DNA of 64,000 bases. Source: Topomyia yanbarensis (Eukaryota; Arthropoda; Insecta; Diptera; Culicidae). Location: NCBI RefSeq assembly GCF_030247195.1, contig NC_080671.1, forward strand, positions 410,341,335-410,405,334, written 5' to 3'. This document shows, piece after piece, positions 35,930 through 48,687 of the stretch; positions within the stretch are counted from its first letter, which is position 1; every line of letters begins with the position of its first letter. Made by a program: the position numbers and the translations under genes. The notes under the pieces were generated by a model. The model was given only the letters and a program-made list of their open reading frames with translations, had not been told where the DNA came from and did no database searches.

Positions 35930-38790
35930 CTTTTCATGAAAAAAGGCCCTGGCAATAACTTCAATTCTACGGGTTATTCTACGGGTTATATGTACAATAT
36001 TATATAAAGCCGCCATCCGCTCAAGATTTTTCCAGTGGTAGAATTATCGTAGCTCCGAAATGGTTTATCAATTGACGTTTGTGTCACTTTTGTTACAGAA
36101 GTGGGAACAAGGGGGGGCTGGGTGGACCCGTAAACAGATACACTTACGCGCATTCCGCGGGATGAAAAAATCCTCTTCCAACAATAATATCCAGCTATAG
36201 ATTAAAAAACAATGAATCCACCTGAGAAATTTTTGGAGAAAAGCCCGTAGATATCATATCGGACTTTCTGAACTTTCCTTCAGGTGACTGACACTGGCTA
36301 CTGACGTTTCCTCGTTGGATTGTACTTACAACTATTGATGCTTAAAAAGTTATATTTATTAGTTTTACTTGTTTTTTTGAGCAATTCATGTCTCAATCAA
36401 AAGTTATAAATGTTTAAAAACATTGTTGTTTATAAACAACATGGGCATGAAGGGTTTAACTGGTTGGTTTTGTATGGATGTTGGAGACTGACATAGTAGT
36501 TTCTGAGTGGTTTCCAATTTACAACTAAAAACTTACTCTCAGAATCCCTCAAAACTATTACCACAACACACATCAGTAACAGTCGGCAACAGTCGTGGCC
36601 CAAGCCATAAAAATATGCTAACAAAACGACGAAACACGCCCCACGGATTAAGGAATGCAGAAAGCCAGGAAAAAATATGGTAAAAAATGTACACCTCGCT
36701 TCCTTTGCACGGTCAGGGGATGCCAGAAGGGGATCTCCTAAAGGCATTAGTAACGGTTATGAGTCAATGGAGCCTTGTTGCGTAGGGAGGGTGGAAATAA
36801 TGGCCAACAATCAAAACTTTTCTTCCCATACACTTACTTCCGTGACTAGTAAGCGGACTGTGGGAGCGTGATGTGAATTCTGAATCAGAAATCTGATTTT
36901 ATGATGATAAAACTTGTTTCAGTAATCAGATTGCGGTTTGATTTAAGTTCAAATTTCTCCTCCTCACAGGATAAGCTTTTCATAAATTTATCATCTAAAC
37001 GGTCACTTTATTTATTATTCAATAATTTGACAAATTATCAGCACTCAAACTTTAAACCCCCAGGTGACGGGGCGATTAAAAGTGGACAATTTTAATCGTT
37101 ATGCCGGATTATCCCTTCGCAAAGCTCCTTATCTCTAACTCAGTGAGTTCAAATTCCATGCACCGTCCCATTGTTCGAACGCGGGCCAGCCAGCGAGCCC
37201 TGCTCGTCCGCACAGTACGCGAGCTGAAAAATGACACTCTGACCCGTAATCCCCGGGAGAGTCTTGATTAATTCTAGTGACGGAAAAGTTGAGTACTCTG
37301 TGCTGTAGCGGAACGCTCCGTTCTGTTCTCCTTCCTCCCTCGTTCGAAGAAAGGGACTGCACAATTGGGCATAACGGGCGGTGGGGTTTCAGGGCATTGC
37401 CAGCTCCGGTCAAGTGAGCTAAGCCATAAGCAAAACGGATTACAGTCCGTAACATTTGTTTCGCTATTCGGAAAGTGTGGTTCTGCAGCTGCCGCTGCGA
37501 GAAATCTGATGAGTGCAATCTAGATCCTGTCCGGAAGGGAATGACTCGAAAGTAAAAAAAAAGCGGACAAAAAAAACTTTCCGGAAAGTGCAGTTGGCGA
37601 ATGACATCCCAGGGCAAGGATGGGTGACAGTAAAATGGGGTTGGAGGTTAAGTTTAATTTTTGCGCAAGATAGAAAGCTCGTGTCACAAAAGTTTCCCAC
37701 TCGCAGCTGGCTCTATTTTGCTGATGTTATGTTAGGCTTATGACTTTTTTTCCTGGTGGTACCTATAAATCGTCATTTAAGTTGGGGTAGTTTTTAATTT
37801 TAACGTGAATTTGAGTCGAAGTATTGATAGTGTTCCACTGTCGCTGCCAGTGATTTAAAATTCAAACAAAAAGTGCTGCAGCTGCCTGTCAAAACAGTTA
37901 GCGGTTCTGTTGGTTTAATTTTTCCAAAAGCAAATATTGGTTCATGTGCAGTTGCAAAAACAAACTTAAAATGGACGCTGTGTCCATCAAACTAGAATAA
38001 CAAATCGTTGCTACGTCGTTCTTTTCCGAATAAATTTTGTTATTTGAAGATGTTTTACAAATGTGCACAACTTTGTTGAATGATTTCATTTAGCCACTAC
38101 TTACAATTCCATTGATGCATAACTTTTTATACCTCTACATGTTCTGTATAGTTGAATTACCTGAAAGAGAAAAAACAAAGGAAGCGTAAATATTTTGACG
38201 AGTTTGTAGTTCATAACTATTTGAAAATAAAAGGATCCGACTATACGATGTTAAAAAGCTCCACGATTTACTACAGTTTGATCAAGATCTGGTTTTCGTG
38301 GTTGTGAATTAGTTCACTAAATCTAAAGAGCCTTAATATTTTTTCGTGAATTGTTTCAATTATTTAACGGAACTCGGAATATTATTCATAGATGGATAGA
38401 TTCATGCCTCGTGAACTGGGTCATGATTCCTAGTATATCATTCGTGCTTGTGAAATAGTTCACGAAATCACAAGATATGTCTACGCTTTCTTGATATAGT
38501 TCACAACTTATGCCATTTTGTGAATGACTTCAATATTTTTTTTTTACGTTCAATAATATATTTTTAAAAAGGGATTTATGCAAAAATGCCCAAATTTGAT
38601 TGAATGATTTAATCTCGTAGATGGATTACTACAATGAAATTAGATCAAACGAGGATTTTAAGTATAATATTTTTGGAAATAATTCTTTTGATTGCCTTTG
38701 ACTACATAGATTAACCGCTTTCGATTATTTTGCATGGTTCTCCCAAAAACTACAAAAATATCAAAAATTTCTAATTCAAAAAAACTTATC
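35930..38790. other. Unassigned sequence, possibly single-copy
   Basis: No repeat match within the window. The stretch 37100-37700 is less AT-rich and holds a 160-codon minus-strand frame (37135-37617), but opposite-strand frames overlap it and it has no family resemblance, so I do not call it a gene. Confidence 0.4.
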
Positions 38791-39899
38791 GAATTTCATG
38801 TTGGCAGCACCCTCTCAGATTTTAATGAAACTTTCTGTATATGAGAATATTGTCACAAAAAGCCACTTTGCATACTTCGTTTTTTCCAAAAATGATCTAG
38901 ACTGTCTTTTGAAAAGTGTCAAACTTTTGATTACCATTTTTTTTTCAAATGACCGTAGTCTAAAAAAATGTTGTCTAAAAATGTTACCTGCAAAAAAATG
39001 TTGTAGAGGTGATTTTCACAAAATTAGTCAAATTTTTAAATCAAAATATTGAAAAAATTCTTTATCGACTCCTACACTGAAAAAAACTTAGATAGGTAAT
39101 TATGTTTCCTTTCTACCGTCAAAAATTCAAGTTGGGCACTTTGAAGGAAAAAAGTAATTTAAAAAAAAACTTTTCCTCGTCCAAACTGATTTTTTTTCAG
39201 TGTATGTTTATCGAAAACTAAACCAATGAAAGTCATAATCATCTCAGAATCCAATTTTCCCACTGCTAGTTACCGGATATATGCAACAAGTATCAGTAAA
39301 ACAAATTTACTATAAATTAATAACAAACATGAATGTAAACTTTCAAAAAGAGCACAATTATTAATTAATACTAATGGGCATGTACTTTTACATTTTTTAA
39401 ATAATTAGCACGTAGACGAAATCGACCGATAAATCGACACACAATGACCACCACTGCGAGCCGTGTCCAACAACTCCGACAAAAGCTGTTGAATAATGGT
39501 TGCAAACACGGCCCAGAGCAAAAATTAATTCACATCGACCCGCGAGTTGGCGACGCCAGCGCGCACATACCAGTGATCGTTTGTTTGAGCTGGAGCGGAG
39601 TATGAAAAAAAAACACCACACATAAAAAAGGCCCATAAGCTTTCTCAGTCTCGTCGATGCATTACTATCGAGGCGTAATGCAATAACCATCTTAAAACAA
39701 TTGTCTGTCAGAGGTTCTTTAGCACTGATGCATGCAATATGCTTGATGATGTTTGCAATACCGTCGAACCCCTCAGCCTAGGGGGAATACAAGGCAGTCC
39801 TTTTTAAAACAAAAAATGAGAATAACTCAAGAACTGTTCGGTTCAATAAAATGGTGTATTTTGTGGAACTGAAATGTTTAAAAATCTTTTTTTCGAGAG

Positions 39900-40095
39900 T
39901 TGTCTAACTGGATTGCAGATGAGACAGGCAACGTCGCTCACACAGCAAAACAAATCTTGAAACTTTACGTCTTGCATTTAATTACAAGTAAAATGTGAGT
40001 TGTTCAGCTTTTCCTACGTTATTCAGTCTGAGTTTTACATCAAACGAGTTACAATATTTAATTTTACATATCATAACATGTAAAAACTTAAGGTG
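39900..40095 (+). repeat. Dispersed repeat family C, copy 1
   Basis: The phrases CGTCGCTCACA, then ATTCAGTCTGAGTTTTACAT and CATGTAAAAA recur in reverse order and orientation at 44885-45060. The copies are short and diverged. No coding potential. Confidence 0.45.
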
Positions 40096-40109
40096 ATTCT
40101 GTGATATTC

Positions 40110-41170
40110 ATTGTACCGTTCAGATATGTGCGGGCGATAAGATTTTGCGATCGCGTGCATCATCGCGAAGGGCTCGAACATTTGTACGCTGACATGTTTA
40201 ATCGTGTGCGTTTGTGCTTCGCGTGTATAAAATTTATTTTATAATTGTTTTCCTTTTGCATATTCGCGTGTGTTCTTGGATGATAGCGCGCGAACCGTGA
40301 AACTGATACTTAATTTTTGGTGTACGGTTCAGATTTTAGAAGAAAGTGAGTTCTTTCATATCACTAGAGTTCCCAGTTATGTCGCCATAGAACGTGTTGT
40401 CTAGTAGATTTGAGCTTTATATTTTTATTGATCCAACTGAATATGTGGACCAAAGTTGCTAGGACGGAGGGAAATAATTTCCGGACGTGACCGATTCATG
40501 ATCGCGCGGACACGGACGTTTGTAGGTTTGCGTTTGAGACCGCAATTGAAACCTCGTAAGTGCTCAAACGTTTATCTTATTGCCGGGGTGTTTTCATGTT
40601 TGCGCGATCGCGGGTGCAGGTGTGCGTGGTTGATCGCGAAAGGTTTAAGCGTTTGTATGTTAACGTGTTTATCGCGTGCGTTCGCGTGTATGTGACTTCG
40701 CGTGTACAAAACTCGATTTTGTAACTGTGCGGTCATTCACATATTCGTGTGCGTTCTTGGATGGTCATGCAGACCGTCATTTTCGTATTTAGCTAACGGC
40801 GTACAATTTACATTCTGACAGGGAGTGAGTTACCCCATATCATTGAGGTTCCCGGTTATGTCGCCATGTTGTCCAGTGGATATGAGAGCTTTCTTTTTTA
40901 TTTGGTTTAATTGAAGGCATGGACCTAGTCTGCTGATACCAAGGATAGAATCTTTGGTTTAATTGAAGGCATGGACCTAGTCTGCTGATACCAAGGAATT
41001 CATGATCGTGCGAGCACGGAAGTTGTTAGGTTGACGCTTGAGACCGCGATTGAAAATGTATAAGTGCTGAGACGTTCACCTGATCGCCGGGATGTTATCA
41101 TGCTTGCGAGATCGCGCGTGTAGGTGCCGTGGATGGTCGCGAATGGCTCAAGAATTTGTATGCTAACTGG
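40110..41170 (+). repeat. Tandem repeat, unit ~470-505 bp, about 2.3 units
   Basis: Matching phrases recur at a regular distance. GATCGCGCGGACACGGACGT at 40501 matches GATCGTGCGAGCACGGAAGT at 41005. TTTGTACGCTGACATGTTTA near 40180, TTTGTATGTTAACGTGTTTA near 40651 and TTTGTATGCTAACTGGTTTG near 41154 give spacings of about 470 and 505. The unit is rich in GCGATCGCG-type phrases, unlike its AT-rich surroundings. Within unit 2 a ~48-bp stretch (TTTGGTTTAATTGAAGGCAT onward) is duplicated at 40901 and 40953. The short frame at 40456-40695 is inside the repeat and is not a gene. Confidence 0.75.
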
Positions 41171-41651
41171 TTTGTCACGTTATCCTTCCACAGAACCAGA
41201 CAAGAAAATAAAGAAATATTAATGGCATATTTGTTTAAGGACATAAACTCTTTTCAATGGGATTCTTGATTAATTAAAAATACTTAGTTGCCAAATTAGA
41301 CAATATCTTTTCACAAATTGAGTTTTATTGGATTCTGAGATGATTATGTCTTTCATTGGTTTAGTTTTCGATAAAAATAAACTGAAAAAAATCAGTTTGA
41401 ACATGGAAAAGTTCTTTGAAATAATTTTTTTTCTTGAAAGTGCCCAACTTGACGGTAGGTAGGGAACATAATTACCTATCTTGGGACAAAATTTCATTCA
41501 AATCAAAGATGGTTTTTTTGTAAATTGACTTTAAATTTGTAAAATCGATTTTTTTCAGTGTAGGGGTTGATGACGATTTTTTTTTTTAATATTTTTATTC
41601 AAAAATTTGACTAATTTTGTGAAAATCATTCCTACAACATTGTTTTGTGTG

Positions 41652-41868
41652 GAAGCCGCCACTTGCTATCCGGAGAATCGCCCACCACAAGATGTACACC
41701 TTCTATCACTTGAAGCACTCAGACACGAATGCGGACAAGTGATGCACTGGCAATCGCGCGCAGCCCATCAGTTCACGTTGGTAGCTCTGAAAGTGACACG
41801 TTGCTAATCGCATCGTTCGCTATCGCGGCCTGCATATGGTGTGTAATACAGAACCTTGCTATCATACA
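41652..41868. other. ~215-bp insert in the right arm, absent from the left arm
   Basis: The arm sequence TCCTACAACATTG is interrupted and resumes after TTTTGTAGGAATTGTC; the left arm has no such insert at about 38990-39000. The insert is more GC-rich than its surroundings and has ends TTTTGTGTGG / CCACACATTTTG that mirror each other. One plus frame through it is open (NRPPQDVHLLSLEALRHECG and following) but matches no family I know. It is probably a small transposon. Confidence 0.45.
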
Positions 41869-42109
41869 CCACACATTTTGTAGGAATTGTCATTTTTAGA
41901 CTAAAGCCATTTTAAAAAATTGGTAAAAAAAGTTTGACCCTTTTCAAAAGACAGTCTAGATCATTTTTGAAAAAAAAAACAAAGCATGCAAAAAGGCTTT
42001 TTGTGACAAAGTCTTCAGGTACAGAAAGTTTCATTAAAATCTGAGAGGGTGCTTCCAACTCTGAATACGATTTAGTGCGAAACTCGTCAGTAGTAAAAGA
42101 TGTCCCCAC

Positions 42110-42825
42110 ATGAGGATCGTACGGGTTACACTATTCCTGAGCCAGAAGAGCGTAATGATCTTCGTGGTGAGTGGCATAGTTTTTTGGTACTTCTCAAATA
42201 ATTTTAAGGGAACGCTTCGAATCCCTCGTGCACTGTTTTGACGTGGAACATGATAATGTACCATGTGGACTCTCGTCATAATAGGCACACTTTTCAGCAC
42301 TTCCAACGGCGTGATAATTCCCTAACGTGAATCTTTGGGCAATTGTCACACCGAGCCTTATTTCTAGAATGGCCCATTCGCTTTTATTTAGTGCAAATAT
42401 GCAAGGCATGGCGCACGGTGCAAATAATCGAATAGGTAGACGATTTATGTCCGAGAAGACGTAATTAAGGGGTTATATACAAAGTTGTGGCGACAAAGTG
42501 AGTTTAGTTCGTAATTTTTTGAAGGGTTTTATGTACTTTTTTTATAAGCGAAAAACAGTTCGATGGCATACGGGGAACGTGCCATTTGAGCCAAAATATT
42601 CTGAATCGATGGCAGTACTATCGCAGATAGAAAAAACATGTTGAATTAAAAAAATATTCAAGGTTGTCGTAGGGTCCTCTCCGGTAGTTTGTTTTTGGCA
42701 GGGGCTTGTGGTGAACGCTCTCGAAGGCGAACCGCTCAACTGAAATCAAAAAAGTAAAAAGATCATTGAAGAAAAATGTATTATAGTGTACTTGAACGGA
42801 TCGGTTTCCTAATAAAAAAAACTAC
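42110..42825. other. Unassigned sequence
   Basis: Several overlapping minus-strand frames (42034-42409) look partly protein-like, but no motif can be named. They could be degraded transposon coding sequence. Confidence 0.35.
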
Positions 42826-42828
42826 AAG

Positions 42829-43297
42829 GGGCAGTCTTATGAGGTTGCACGAACTGTAGACGTTGGACTATACTACTTAATGTAACATATTTATTTTCTT
42901 AGTACATTTAGAGTAATAATAAATCAAATATATTTCTTACGTATAGTTTAAGCACAACCAATCAACATCGAATGTTACATATTGAACCAAACCTTCTTGG
43001 TTATAAGGTCATTTCATTTATAGTAGGAAATCGAATCCGATTAAACTTATTTGAGAAGATCTGAAGAAAGAAGACAGAAAACCGTGACCGAAAACTAATA
43101 TCAGCTTTGAAAAATTGTAAAAACTTTTCGATTGTGTGTGGTAAAAAACCCGAACCGGTGAAGAAAAATCAAATTTTAGACAACATAGACAATACATTTC
43201 ATGTATAGACCAAGCTTTCTAGTTATATTTTGTCATTATCGTAACTTTTCTAAAGTGCGCATACAAATGTATCGAATGCAGTGGTCTTAATCATACA
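42829..43297 (-). repeat. Dispersed repeat family B, copy 2 (uninterrupted)
   Basis: Reverse-complement match to 9955-10616 without the 227-bp MITE: ACTACAAGGGGCAGTCTTAT at the plus-strand start mirrors the CCCTTGTAGTTTT end of copy 1, and GCAGTGGTCTTAATCATA ends it. The next base begins the inverted-repeat element at 43297, so that element has cut this copy short. Confidence 0.75.
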
Positions 43298-44880
43298 GGG
43301 TGTTTGGTTCATGATTAAGAATCTCTCGAGGGGCGATTGATTGTCATATTTGGAGAAAAAAATCGTTCTACACATACCATCAAATCTCAACCGTTATAGA
43401 GTTATTGAACTTTTTGTGTAAAAAACTTATTTATCTTAAAATACCTCTAACTCGAAAAGTATACCTCGTATTTTAAATCTTTTAGTTCCATTGGAAAGGT
43501 GAAAAAAATTTCTATTGAATGGTGTTCTCATATTTTTCAGTTAATTAGTTTTAATTACCTTTTAGTTGTAAAGTAGTTCAAAGTTGATGTTTTTGATGAG
43601 GTTTTTGATAATTTTCTCAAAATAATGAATTATGATTATAGCAATGTCTATTATCTAAAAGATGGGTTTGAGGACGATTTATAATTTGTTCTTCAACATG
43701 ATATTCCTATCTCTTCTCGTTTTCTTGTAATTTCACTTCTAAACTTTTCCTGTAATTGACTTGTAAGTTCTTAAAAGACTAATGTAAAAAATATTCTTTA
43801 TATCGCCATTACCAGGGCTTCATTGGAAAGCTGAGAAAATTTCCTTTCGATGTATGTACAGATATCTTTTAGTTAAGTGTACTAAATGACTTTTTACTAA
43901 TAAAATAACTCAAAATTTGCGTTTTTGGAGTTCAAAAATTATTAATCAACTAAATTTATCGTCACTGTTGTTCATTTGGTGCCCCTTAATATTCTCTACA
44001 ACTTTTTATTTAACACTTTATCCCTATCGCTTTTCATTTCGCTGCAATTTAATAGTTTACACAGCATGACCTCATCACAAATGTAGTGGGAACGAAATCG
44101 TTGTTTTTGTATATGAAACGAGAAGATCAAAATGATTTTGCTTCGAAACTAAAAAACATAATTGAATGGAGTCAAAAGGAGAATTGTAGAACTTGCTGAG
44201 ATGCATTAATTCCATGATAATAATGGTGAAGTTTATTAATTACTATCTTAAGAAAATAACGAAAATGGTAATAATAACATTAACTTTAAACTAATTAACT
44301 TCTAAAAGAATAAAAAATTCACTTAACTGAGAGGTATTAATACATTTTTCTCTGAAAAATTTTCCTGGCTTTCGAATAAAATTAAGAAAAGATACAATAA
44401 GTGCCATACTTTTTCAATAAGAGGCAGTATTAGTGAATATGAGATAAAAATATCCAAGTTCAATAACCCAAACACATGAAAACAAGACAAGATAAGCGTG
44501 TCATGTCAAAGAACAAATTATACAACTCTTCAAGACTAAAAATTTGAATTATTAAAATGGTGATGTTAACTATTAGGATTTTCTCGAAATGAACGAAAAA
44601 TCGATGAAAATTGTTAAATTTTAAATAAATTGCTGTGAAAATGTTATTTATCCTCATTAGCTGAAACATTTGAGGACATTTTTCAATGGGAAATTTTCTC
44701 ACCTATCCAATGGAAACAAAATATTTGAAATACAAAGTATATTTTTTGAGTTAGAGCTATTTTAACGCATTTTTAACACACAAAATTCAATAACTTAGTA
44801 ACGGTTAAGATTTGAAGGTATGTGTAGAACGATTTTTTTCTCCAAATATTGCAGTTAATCATCTCTGAATGAGATTCATT
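43298..44880. mobile_element. Inverted-repeat element with CAGGGTGTTTGG end, right end lost
   Basis: The left end, preceded by TA, begins CAGGGTGTTTGGTTCATG. About 25 bases in, a long inverted repeat starts: CATATTTGGAGAAAAAAATC and TTATAGAGTTATTGAAC on the left mirror CTCCAAATATTGCAG and TTCAATAACTTAGTAACGG on the right. Weaker matches extend to a centre near 44080. There is no transposase. The mirrored outermost 20-25 bases are missing on the right, so the element is damaged. The TA before the left end suggests a Tc1/mariner-type target, but only one side can be read. Confidence 0.65.
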
Positions 44881-44884
44881 TTTA

Positions 44885-45060
44885 TGTTTTGACATGTAAA
44901 AAAAATATTGTGCTTCATTTGATGTAAAACTCGGCTGAAGAAACTGGAAAATTGTGAGCGACACAAAGTTTTACTTGTTCTTGAATGTAAATTCAAGTGA
45001 ATTGTGACACTGCTTTTATGTTACATCTTACGAGATGTAAATATTTTTAAGTTGTAAGTA
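44885..45060 (-). repeat. Dispersed repeat family C, copy 2
   Basis: Reverse-complement partner of 39900-40095: CATTTGATGTAAAACTCGGC, then GAAACTGGAAAATTGTGAGC. It directly follows the damaged right end of the inverted-repeat element. Confidence 0.45.
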
Positions 45061-46250
45061 GCGGTAAGTCCACTACTCGGGTTCTTATTTGTCCGGCGGA
45101 CCCTTCTTATCAGGGCGGCCTAGGTTCTAAAGAATTTCGGATTTTAGTAACACAACAAACTAATGGAATACCAACGAATAAAGTTAATTTTGCCGTGTTT
45201 ATTTTCCACTATCACTCTCCTCCGCTGTCCGTTTAACTGCTACTGCTACTGGCAGGTTCCCTCCGGCCGGGACAACAACGGTCGCGTATTTGGGTTGTTT
45301 CCGTCGGCTGCTCCGGCAGCGGTCCTTTTCGATTAGCTAGGGAGGTGAGCAAGGCTCTTTTGTTGGAACCTCTCTAGCGACTAATCGTCGGGTCCACTCA
45401 CTCCCCGTCAATAACCCTGGTAGATACCGCAGTAAACTACCTCAGGTGGATCCGTTGTCCTACCTGCTTCGCCCTCCTTTGCGATTAACTGTGGAGAAGA
45501 GCAATGCTCGTTCGGCTGATTCTCCACAGCGAGGGCGGCGTGGTATCACTGGGTCCTTTGTAGTTAGCCGGGGGAAGCGAGTGGCTCCTTTGCAATTAGC
45601 TTCCATTCTCCGGCGACCCAACACCACAAACTTACGCGCCCGAACCACGGGCCGGCACTTTCGACGGGAATCTACCGTCGCACACGCGCACTAAACATTT
45701 CGTTACGGTGGCGGGAAACTGTCCCAAAAAAACAATAATCTTCTGGACGTCTGATCACTACCGTGGTTCGTCGCTTTCTCAACGTTTTTTCACCGTGGCC
45801 GCCTTCCGCACTCAACTATAACAAACCGCCAACCGCCTTGTCGCATAGCTGTCAACGATGAGCAGCATAGCCAGTGCACACGTATTTTCGCAAGAGGAAA
45901 GCGGTAGCCTACCTAAGCCATATGTTATTAATACACAAATGTTAAATAAAATTTTCTACACCTATCTGTACGCACATAACCGTTCACAAACGCGAAAATG
46001 AACAAAAATTTACAACTTTAACGTGAACGGTACCAAACAGCGGTGAGCTTAATTTTATGTAAACAAATACACTCTACCAAGTGTATAGTCAAAATAGGCA
46101 AATTTCCACCCAGTGCTAAATTATTACCCTGGCGGGTTACAAAGTGTGTACTGTATCGATTTTGTTGGCTATTTTCGGCAAACACAAGTCTTGGATTTGC
46201 GTTTCAATTTCGTCTCATCAGTATCTGACAGACTGATTTGACGACCAGAT
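45061..46250. other. GC-richer block, possibly LTR or 5' untranslated remains
   Basis: Composition changes sharply at about 45060-45900: GC-rich, with several GGTTCCCTCCGGCC and CTCCGGCAGCGG-like phrases. Repeated variants of GATTAGCTAGGGAGGTGAGC, GATTAACTGTGGAGAAGAGC and TTAGCCGGGGGAAGCGAGTG occur at about 45330, 45483 and 45567. Such internally repetitive, GC-rich DNA occurs in LTRs or 5' regions of mosquito retroelements. No gag or pol frame is attached. The end, near 46200 (CGTCTCATCAGTATCTGACA), resembles the start of the window near 113 (CATCTCATCAGTAAATGTCA). Confidence 0.3.
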
Positions 46251-48685
46251 TAAAAAAAATCATCGACCTACTCAAATATGTCGCATTATTTTTCTTTCAA
46301 ACCTCTGGCTCGCAAGTTATTTGTCCTCAAAATTTCTATGGCCAGGAGACATGCAACAGCCGAATATATTTATCTGGCCAATGAAACGTGGCAAGAGACA
46401 ACGTCGTTGATGAGTACAAAAAGCCAAAACGGGTACAAAAAATCGAAATGATCGTGTGAATCCTCACTGATACGCGGACGTAGCACATAATTCTATTGCC
46501 GATTCGATCAATCTGAGATTGATGTTTGAGAAAACATGTTAACACCATCACCACTTCGCATTAGTCTAACATTATTCTTGTTTCTTATTCACACTTAAAA
46601 AATAGAAGAGAACGAACGACTTTGTAAAGCTAACTCATCAAGCTATGTTAAATGAAAGAAATTGTAAACATTTCGTGGAACATGCAGTTTGAATAAATTT
46701 AGTAAATTATCGGATGTTTAAATTGCTTTGAACAGTTTTCTTAATTTTAATCTAACATGAAATTCTCGAAAAAAATCAAGAATTCGTACCATATGTAAAT
46801 AGTCTCAGGCCGATGGCCTAGGTATCAAAGTGAGCTTAATTTAATTGTGCCATTTTCAAAACCTAACAAATTCCGGAATTCCAATGTTGATTTATAATAA
46901 ACCTAGAAAACAAAAATCAATAGAAAGTGTGTACATTTTGTTAAGAAATTGAACTTTTTACTGCTGAAGCCTTCGACCATCAAACATTTCGAGACGCCGT
47001 CAATGCTTATCAATCATCTATCCAACACATGATGTAGGTCCTTCTGCTTTGTATTTGTATCGTCTAATAAAAGAAGGTAAATTTGTTTGGACTTTAATAG
47101 GAAATCCCATGAGCAAAACTTTCGAAGCCCCTTTTACCGAATTGCACTCAATACAACCGTTATGCTAGTCGAATTCTGTGATTGATGACCTAATTGGCAT
47201 ATACAGCTAGATACCCTACTTACCTAAGTGAAACTGGAGTGGGAAACATGGTTCGTTTAAAGGAAAATTAAGATAAAACGTTTTACTCGTTTCGTGTTCC
47301 GAGCAATAAATTACCATTTCATCCGAACGCATCTGTGCGAACTACACGCGAAGAAAAATCTCCCTCGGTGAACTAAAATCATGCAAGCTGTTTCGCAGTG
47401 CGATTGGGTTTGGGCGTCCAGGAGAAATTTTACTCTTCTAGCTCGGTTTAAGAACGGACAATTTACCCTTTCTCATCGTCGAGTTTGGAAAGCATGAATC
47501 ATTCGGTTGAGTGAAATCAAAATAGATGCGGAGTACCACCGGAGTACCGCAAAAAAAAGCAATCAAATCCCGCTCGCATGGCCACACAAAGTCCATCCCT
47601 GAGTTGACCTCTTTTTCCAGGATTTCCCCGTTTATTTTTCGTTGTCACTAGGTGTAAAAGTTAAATAAAGACTTGCGCTCCCTGTCGCCTGTCGACGTCG
47701 TTTTTCGTCGTCCACTAGCATATTAGCTGCTGTTTGAGAGTGAGGCGACCACGCTTCCACACTGACCAACAAAACATAAAGCTTGCATTGAAAGCACACG
47801 CTTGAAGCAAGCGAACGCGTTGTTTGGTCAGTTGCTGTGAAACGATTCTTAGCAAACGCAGACAATCCTGGAGCTAACGGGTTAAAATCATACCCATACA
47901 CATACTGTATTTGTTTTCGCTGTTAGTGGTTCTGCAAAATTTGCAGCGGGGAAAAAACGACGAACTGATATCCCGCCCGGTGCTGAGCTTTCAACAAAAT
48001 CATACAGGTTGATAAACAGTGTAACTCAGTGGTGCAAAAAAAGCCAAGTGTGTAACGAACCATATCTCGGTTAATCGCAGTGTTCATATTTGTGCAAAAA
48101 GTTCTCGTGTAGTTTTATCTGTTGCGCAGTGGTGGTCGTGCGCAGTGTTTTCGTGGAGAAGACATCAGGTCATTTGTTTGCGGGGAATGCATATTTTCAC
48201 TGACACATTCGTTGAAATATTAAATACCGCAAACCTTTTGGAGTGGTCCTATGTGCATAAGAGAGTGTTTCTTTGTTTGCTTTATCTTCCGCTAATAACC
48301 CGGTCGCATTTACGTTTACTGCTTAACTATTTGCATAATATCATATAGGAAATATATACCAGAGACCACATTCATTTGATTTGCTAAAGAACTTCCCGTG
48401 ACACCTAAAGCGCTATCTGGTGATGGTTAGCTGTCCCTGCTATCCCTGCTATAATAGTCCCTGCTGTTAGGGGCAGATCACTCTTGAAATGTATATCAAA
48501 TTTGCATCGAATTTGAAAAAATGCATTTACTGTCCATTTTTGCGTCTACTTTACACTCCCTCGCAGATAAGTCTGTTCAAGAAACGCCCTACGCCTATCC
48601 ACTTCGCTCGATGTTTAGTTGAATGTAGAGTTAGTTTCTTGCAAGACTTTGACGTCTTACATGCAATGCAAAATACATTGTAAAT
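46251..48685. other. Unassigned sequence, possible promoter-like stretch at 47.9-48.2 kb
   Basis: No gene supported. Around 48010-48160 the phrases CAGTGTAACTCAGTGGTGC, CGCAGTGTTC, CGCAGTGGTGG and GCGCAGTGTTTTCGTGG cluster. Start-site-like CAGTG motifs of this kind are frequent at 5' ends of mosquito transcripts, so a first non-coding exon is conceivable. No TATA box or splice donor is convincing. Confidence 0.3.
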
Positions 48686-48687
48686 TT

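Larger units (their letters stand above)
38795..42075. mobile_element. Inverted-repeat composite with arms 38795-39250 and 41290-42075
   Basis: The left arm begins GTTGGCAGCACCCTCTCAGA and continues to ATCTCAGAATCCAATTTT. The same sequence runs in reverse from about 42060 down to 41320 (mirror of TTTGATTACCATTTT, CACTGAAAAAAACTTA, CATTGGTTTAGTTTTCG). The right arm is longer because of an insertion at about 41652-41868. The interior holds no transposase; most of 40110-41170 is a tandem repeat. A third, partial arm copy lies at 51605-51721. It may be one foldback element or two opposite copies of one repeat bracketing unrelated DNA. Confidence 0.6.

Noticed and set aside
37135..37617. 160-codon minus-strand frame as a gene
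   Set aside because: There is no family resemblance, overlapping frames are open on both strands, and no promoter or splice context is visible.
47632..47901. 89-codon minus-strand frame as a small gene
   Set aside because: No motif and no signal; composition is ordinary for non-coding DNA here.
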